The notes under the pieces were generated by a model. That model searched no databases, was not told where the DNA came from, and saw nothing but the letters and a program-made list of their open reading frames with translations. The position numbers were made by a program, and so were the translations under genes. DNA of 64,000 nucleotides from Maylandia zebra (Eukaryota; Chordata; Actinopteri; Cichliformes; Cichlidae). Shown one piece after another: positions 59,224 through 64,000 of the stretch (positions are counted from its first letter, which is position 1; the number at the start of each line of letters is the position of its first letter). The stretch lies in NCBI RefSeq assembly GCF_041146795.1, contig NC_135170.1, positions 21,880,033-21,944,032 of the forward strand, written 5' to 3'.

Positions 59224-59734
59224 CTCTTTTCTGCGCCTGGCTCCTTCAATCAAAGACAGAATCCCATAAGCTCCAGTCACATAGTTACATGTCTCAGAGT
59301 GACAATCATTGCAATTTTGCAAGAAGTCTTGAAGTTTGGCTATTTCTGTAAATAAAAGTAAATTGAATATTGAATTAGATACTTTGGTTTTAATCTTACA
59401 ATCCATTTCTGATTTATGAGGAAAAATAAAACAACATATGCACCGAACAATATATTTTCTTTGAATCACAAAACATCTTGAGATTCTGACTGCCTACCAT
59501 TGACATCTTCTTTTACACCTTTTCTTTCTAGGAACTCTTCAGCACTCACTGTGAACACTTTGAAGCAGTCCTCACTGAAGTGGTCCTGAAAAATAAAAGA
59601 AAGAGTTTTAATCTTAAAGAAGCTTTGGCTCGCCAAACAATTTTTGGAATGTTATAAAACTCACACTCAGACTCTCATTCAGTTCCCGGAATTCACTCGT
59701 CACTTCTTTCTTGGCTTCCTTGTTTTTTATATCT
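59224..59734 (-). pseudogene. SLIP-GC-like GTPase fragment, copy C (three exons)
   Basis: Exons 59,665-59,734, 59,498-59,585 and 59,224-59,345 correspond to exons 9-11 of gene A, with identical phases, canonical splice sites and no stops (FKVFTVSAEEFLERKG, NYVTGAYGILSLIEGARRR). The 88-bp and 122-bp exon sizes are exactly kept. No GTPase-domain exon is seen in the 4.2 kb upstream within the window, and no exons 12-18 downstream, where transposons sit instead. It is either a partial duplication or a gene whose 5' exons lie beyond 64,000 and whose 3' end has been lost. Confidence 0.75.
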
Positions 59735-60010
59735 CTTAAATGGGCAGGAAGGGAAATAGGATCAACATATAGCTTAATCACATAGCAACATATCAAGAAA
59801 ACAGCTGAGAGGTTTTGTTTTTGAGGATTTGCACATGGAGGGCAACATACCATGAAAAACTTTGAAAACCTTTACCACTTTCAACATGATCAACATTATT
59901 AAAGGACTGACCATTTCAGGCCCTGCCCTCCTGCTTTCTTTTTATGTTCTGATGGATCTTGCTTTCTATCCTGTAGATTTCTGTTTTCCTCATAATCTAA
60001 CATCATACAG
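59735..60010. other. Short stretch upstream of fragment C
   Basis: No exon recognised. An exon 8 equivalent (with an ICTKSD-like motif) was looked for and not found. Confidence 0.45.
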
Positions 60011-60362
60011 TGTAACAGCAGTCTGGCGAGGAAGGAGCGGCTAGCAGGTCCAGCGAGCATGTGGTGTGGAGGTTAGCCAGATAACTCGAAGCCAGTTGGT
60101 TAAATCAAACAACAGACCTTTATTCAGTGTCAGCAACATTACACCTTACGAGCCAGGTCTCCACGGCTGTACTCGTCCGTGCATACATGAATGGAGATCG
60201 GTATCGTACAACAGTACGGTTTTCTGAGAACAGAACACGAGTGGCATGTAATGGCTGCTGCTAAAAACACACAACCACTAGGAGACTCCCACAACTATTA
60301 TAATAGTAGGGCAACCCCCCCTCCGCCCCAAGGGGTGCTATAACCCAATAAGGGTTGTTACA
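60011..60362 (-). mobile_element. Solo LTR (352 bp)
   Basis: Begins TGTAACAGCAGTC and ends GGGTTGTTACA. A 4-bp duplication ACAG is at 60,007-60,010 and 60,363-60,366. On the minus strand there is a TATAATAG motif and a GAATAAAGG poly(A)-like motif in the right order. No internal region remains. Confidence 0.7.
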
Positions 60363-61612
60363 ACAGCTCTGCCTCATCTGAACCTGTACCACACAGAACA
60401 ACTAGACTAGTACAGCAAAAAAGTCTGCTACAACAGATAGAGGTTAGTGTGAAGTAATTCAAATTAATTTGAAGTAATGTGAATTAACAATTATTTAATC
60501 TTATTGAAGTTTAATTAATTTGTCCTTGTATTAATTGGAAAAGTTAAAGGTAAAACCCAGATTTTATGTCTCAGTATTACCTAAAGATTGAATGTGCAAT
60601 TAGAAAATTAAGTATTACAGTTTTTCTTTTGCGTAATTATCAAAGCAGAAAAGTAATTTTCCCTACTGAACTCCCAACCCGTAGTTCTCAAATCAGTAAC
60701 ACACTTCCTCACTCACTTTTGACATTCTCATTGTTTTTTCTACACATACTTTACTACTAAAAATATTTGTCACTATGTTGATATTTCCTACTTAAATCTG
60801 ACAGCTTATAAAAAGAGTTATTTTTTCTTATATTTCGTGAATCTGTGCAAAATGTAGCCCCAGTTTCCTGTTTATAGCTAACAAGAGTTGTCTCAAATGT
60901 GGTCTTCTTTTGTTTTGTTATGTTTAGCGGGAAAATCCCAGTCCATCAACAACGCCTGAAATAATGACACCAGCCCATCTGACATCAACAACAGCGTAGT
61001 GTTCAATCATCTTTCTTTCTTATTCTAATGTTCAGTTTGAACTTTGCTTTTCTCAATTTAATAAATTTTGTACCATTACCAGAAGTTCCATGACTTTATT
61101 TTTTGTGTCTTTAAAGAGTAGTGAATGGTTTTTATGCAGTCATGGGTTTTTTTTAAGCTATTTGGTCAAAGCTCACATACCTTATACTAAAAAACATGGT
61201 TCATTGATTGATTCATTATCATACAACTGTTAAATCTTAAGATAAAAAGTAATTACTGTAACAACTGTGTTGGGTTTAAAGAGCCTTTTAAAAAGTTGAA
61301 AATCCCTGCCCATGAAGTAACAACAAACACACATGTGACAGGGTGTGGCTCGAGGCTAAGATGCAGGGAAAGGGTGTAGCAGCCGATTGAGGGGGCAGGG
61401 AAGAGTGGATGTCACAGCTGGTTTGTATTAATTCCATCATGTGTCCTCTATTTGGAAGCATGCTGGGGCCCGGGCAAGAGAAGTTAAAGTGGACTGAGTA
61501 AGCTGTAAAGAGTGTGAGCACACCGAGAAGCTGAAAGGCCACACAACTGTTGCTGTACATAAAAGCACTGTGAATATGTAAGTTTTTTTTGTTTGTTTTA
61601 AAAAAAAGAAAA
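60363..61612. other. Gene-free stretch
   Basis: AT-rich sequence with short chance ORFs and no recognised element. Confidence 0.5.
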
Positions 61613-61812
61613 GCAGCTGGATAGTGCAGTGGTAAGTCTACTCACCTTTGGAGTGGGAATCGCAAGTTTGATTCCCACCTGGTATCCAGTAAGGGTCCTG
61701 GATAGACCCCCCATGCTAAAAAAAACAAGCCATAGAATGGCGTGGCTACGTCCGCAGCTTGGACACAAGCATTTCACTACATGTTGTACTCTCTATAATT
61801 GTGTATGTGATG
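61613..61812 (+). repeat. tRNA-derived SINE
   Basis: A box A-like TAGTGCAGTGG (61,622-61,632) and a box B-like AGTTTGATTCC (61,665-61,675) mark the RNA polymerase III promoter of a tRNA-type head. The body CACCTGGTATCCAGTAAGG and tail match the SINE at 29,505-29,695 in reverse. Confidence 0.75.
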
Positions 61813-61819
61813 GGAAGAA

Positions 61820-62230
61820 CGGTGTTAATTTTTTCAGTAACGAGTAATCTAACTAATTACTATTTCTATCGGTACAACGCCGTTACCGTTACTAACAAGA
61901 AAAAGCGCTTTACTATTTTTCAACAAACAGACGGTTGAAGCTGTCTTCAGCTTACCGCACCTTATATCATTTGCACGGAAGTAGCTGTCTGCGTAAGTAA
62001 TCTGGGCGCTACAGTTTTAAGCAGTTGCGCGCGCTCCCGCGGACGGCAATCACTTTCTGGCAGACAATCACTTTTTGGCACCTAGAGCTAGGGGGCAAAA
62101 CAATCTCGTGAGTGCTGCTGTTTGGCTGAGGAAGAATAAAGTAGTAGTGGTAAACCAATCACATGACCACTTCAAGATGCCAAAGTAACAAGGTGCTATA
62201 TCACAGTTTTTAAATTGTGTTGATAGGCCA
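61820..62230. repeat. hAT-like fragment
   Basis: Opening GGGAAGAACGGTGTTAATTT with repeated GTAACG/CGTTAC motifs (TCAGTAACGAGTAATC, CGCCGTTACCGTTACT) is a common fish hAT terminal pattern. The other end is not clear. Confidence 0.45.
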
Positions 62231-62921
62231 TGTAAAACCAGAGTCATGATAAACAATATATACGTGGTGTTTTTTCCTGAATACTTTCCTCATGTTTACT
62301 GTCCAAGGACAGCGCTAGCAAGCACTCTCTGCTTATGACCAAAAAATAAAACAAAACGAAAAACACCCATTTCGTGTTTGTGGAAAAATGTACAATGTCG
62401 ACCAATTAAAAATGACATGGCAGCATGACATTTGGTTGTTTAGGAAGAGGGTGAGTTTTAGGAGTGACGGCGAGAGAGAGAAAGAGAAAGAAAGAGAGCT
62501 GAAAAAAAGAGAGCAAGTTTTGAGATGTGAGAGATTTGTGACGTTTAGCGTGTTTGGAGTGTGTAGTTAGTGTGTTGTCTTGTGTAGTTAGTGTGTAGTG
62601 TTGTGGATAGTTGTGTGTTAGAACAATGAGGTGACTGCTGAATGTTACAGGTGCTGCAAAAAAGGCAACAAAGGCAGATTGCAGTGTTAATGGTGTCTCC
62701 AGGTAGAAAAAAGGGGGAGTGATACATCTCCTCTTGTCAGACCTGCAGGTATCAGGCTTGTGATATTCTTCTTTATAGTGGACAGAAATTATTTTTGCAG
62801 TGGCCCAAATAATTTGTGTGGCATCTTATTTAATGTAGAACACCTGATTGTTATGTAAATAGTTTGAAATGGTTATTTAAAAAAAAAAAAGGTAAATGGC
62901 TGCAAATTTGCAGCTAACTTG

Positions 62922-63510
62922 TGTCATGGTCCTGGGTCGGTGACCCAGTGTTTTGAGTTTTGTGTCATTATTGAATTTTGATTTTGTCATAGTTTATCTT
63001 TTCTAGTCTTTCGGTTCCTGTGTTCCAGGGTCTGCTGTATTCCCTAGTCAAGTCTGCGTCTGTTATGTTTCCTGTTTTACTTTGGAAGTCTGTGTCCAAT
63101 GTCAGTGTCTTTAGTTTCACTTCCCCTGTCCCGTCTTTAGGTTCATGTGTGTCAGCTGTGCTCCCATGTGTGACCACTTCCCTTGATCATCCCTTATGTG
63201 TATTTAGTCTCTGTGTTTCATTCAGTCTGTGTCGCGTCGTCTGTGTTCCATGCCCTATGTCATGTCAGGTTTCAAGTCTCTGTGCAGGTCATGGCTCATG
63301 ATGCTTATTCTTATATTTCACAGTTCCCTCATGATCCGGCACAGTCTTGTTCATAGCCTCACTGTTATTAGTTTCTTCCCAGTTTAGGTTCCTGTTTAGT
63401 TGTTGTCCCTGTTCAGTTCTCGTTTAGTTTAGTTCATGTACTCCAGCCTCAAATAAAGGCTCTCCTTGTTTAAACATGCACCATGGTGTGGTCTTTCTTT
63501 GCTTGTGACT
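62922..63510 (+). repeat. LTR-like repeat
   Basis: Starts TGTCATGGTCCTGGGTCGG and runs to about GCTTGTGAC. The same family lies inverted at 40,126-40,746. A TATTTAGTC TATA-like motif near 63,203 and an AATAAAGG poly(A) motif near 63,453 fit an LTR. A CA end is not preserved. Confidence 0.5.
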
Positions 63511-64000
63511 TCTTGATGTTGGTAAATACAATAATTGAAAAATACCACGTTACATATAATATATACATATAATAATGTACAACACATTATGGAGTATGCT
63601 TCTGCTGTGAGGTCTTGCCTCCATGCACGTATGCATTTAATCGCTAGACGGGTGTATTTATAAATAATATTATATTAGGGAAATTTTCCCAGACATATTT
63701 TTGACCTGGGGGTAGAATTGATTGAGAAATGGAAACGGAAAATGCTTATGAACTTGCAAATTAAAAACATGATGCATTTAAGGTAACCCTTTTCCATTTT
63801 TATTTAAAAAGAGAATTTGTTCTAGTGTGCGATGGCCGAACCTGTTCCTTTTCGTGGAGATAATTTCTCCTGCCTTAAGGAAAATCCCTTCACATGGCCC
63901 AGAAGAGGCTGGAGTGCAGAGAAACTGGTAGAGATGCAGTTATACAGTCTACCTGGGCCCCACAAACTATCAGCTAAAGAGAATGAATAAATTCAATTGC
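63511..64000. other. Gene-free right edge
   Basis: AT-rich, nothing recognised. An upstream continuation of fragment C would have to lie beyond this edge. Confidence 0.45.

Overview
The window looks like a teleost fish genome, probably a percomorph and possibly a cichlid. Genes have short exons with GT-AG introns. DNA transposons of the hAT and Tc1/mariner type, solo LTRs, tRNA-derived SINEs and CA/AT/ATC microsatellites are dense. There are no bacterial features. Species assignment is inference.

The host content is a minus-strand cluster of nuclear GTPase SLIP-GC (NUGGC)-like genes. Copy A (4,036-35,105) can be traced as 18 exons whose splice phases all agree, giving a predicted protein of about 724 residues. 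Its introns are swollen by mobile elements. Copy B (48,394-55,580) keeps 17 matching exons in about 7 kb, but has an in-frame TGA in the GTPase domain (53,041-53,043) and a frameshift in a 3' exon (49,179-49,286). No first exon was found for B, so it is probably a pseudogene. Copy C (59,224-59,734) is only three consecutive exons, equivalent to exons 9-11 of A. It looks like the remnant of a third tandem copy. Both A and B carry a run of aspartates, encoded by an ATC/GAT microsatellite, between the G1/G2 and G3 parts of the GTPase domain.

The most striking element is an 8.1-kb Ty3/gypsy-type LTR retrotransposon (15,691-23,809, minus strand) inside intron 8 of gene A, in the same orientation as the gene. 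Its two 739-bp LTRs appear identical. gag and pol are both uninterrupted. A canonical slippery heptamer lies in the gag frame just before a -1 pol frame. The primer binding site matches the 3' end of tRNA-Thr. The pol frame opens with a MYND-type zinc finger ahead of the protease. This is a very young, probably competent element.

Layout: 1-4,035 mostly plain sequence with one hAT MITE; 4,036-35,105 gene A with nested hAT and Tc1 elements (4.9-10.7 kb), a GC-rich repeat (11.1-13.4 kb), the gypsy element, a solo LTR, a TA-flanked DNA element (25.9-27.5 kb) and more hATs; 35.1-37 kb nothing recognised; 37-42.5 kb a foldback repeat, a 2.4-kb hAT, an LTR-like repeat and a Tc1 element with an intact 340-residue transposase; 42.7-46.6 kb a broken LINE with ORF1, a minisatellite and a repeat split by a solo LTR; 48.4-55.6 kb gene B; 55.9-59.2 kb a MITE, a hAT transposase pseudogene, a foreign hAT end and a Tc1 fragment; 59.2-59.7 kb fragment C; 60-64 kb LTR-like repeats, a SINE and plain sequence. 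Exon coordinates were derived by hand from splice signals and paralogue comparison.
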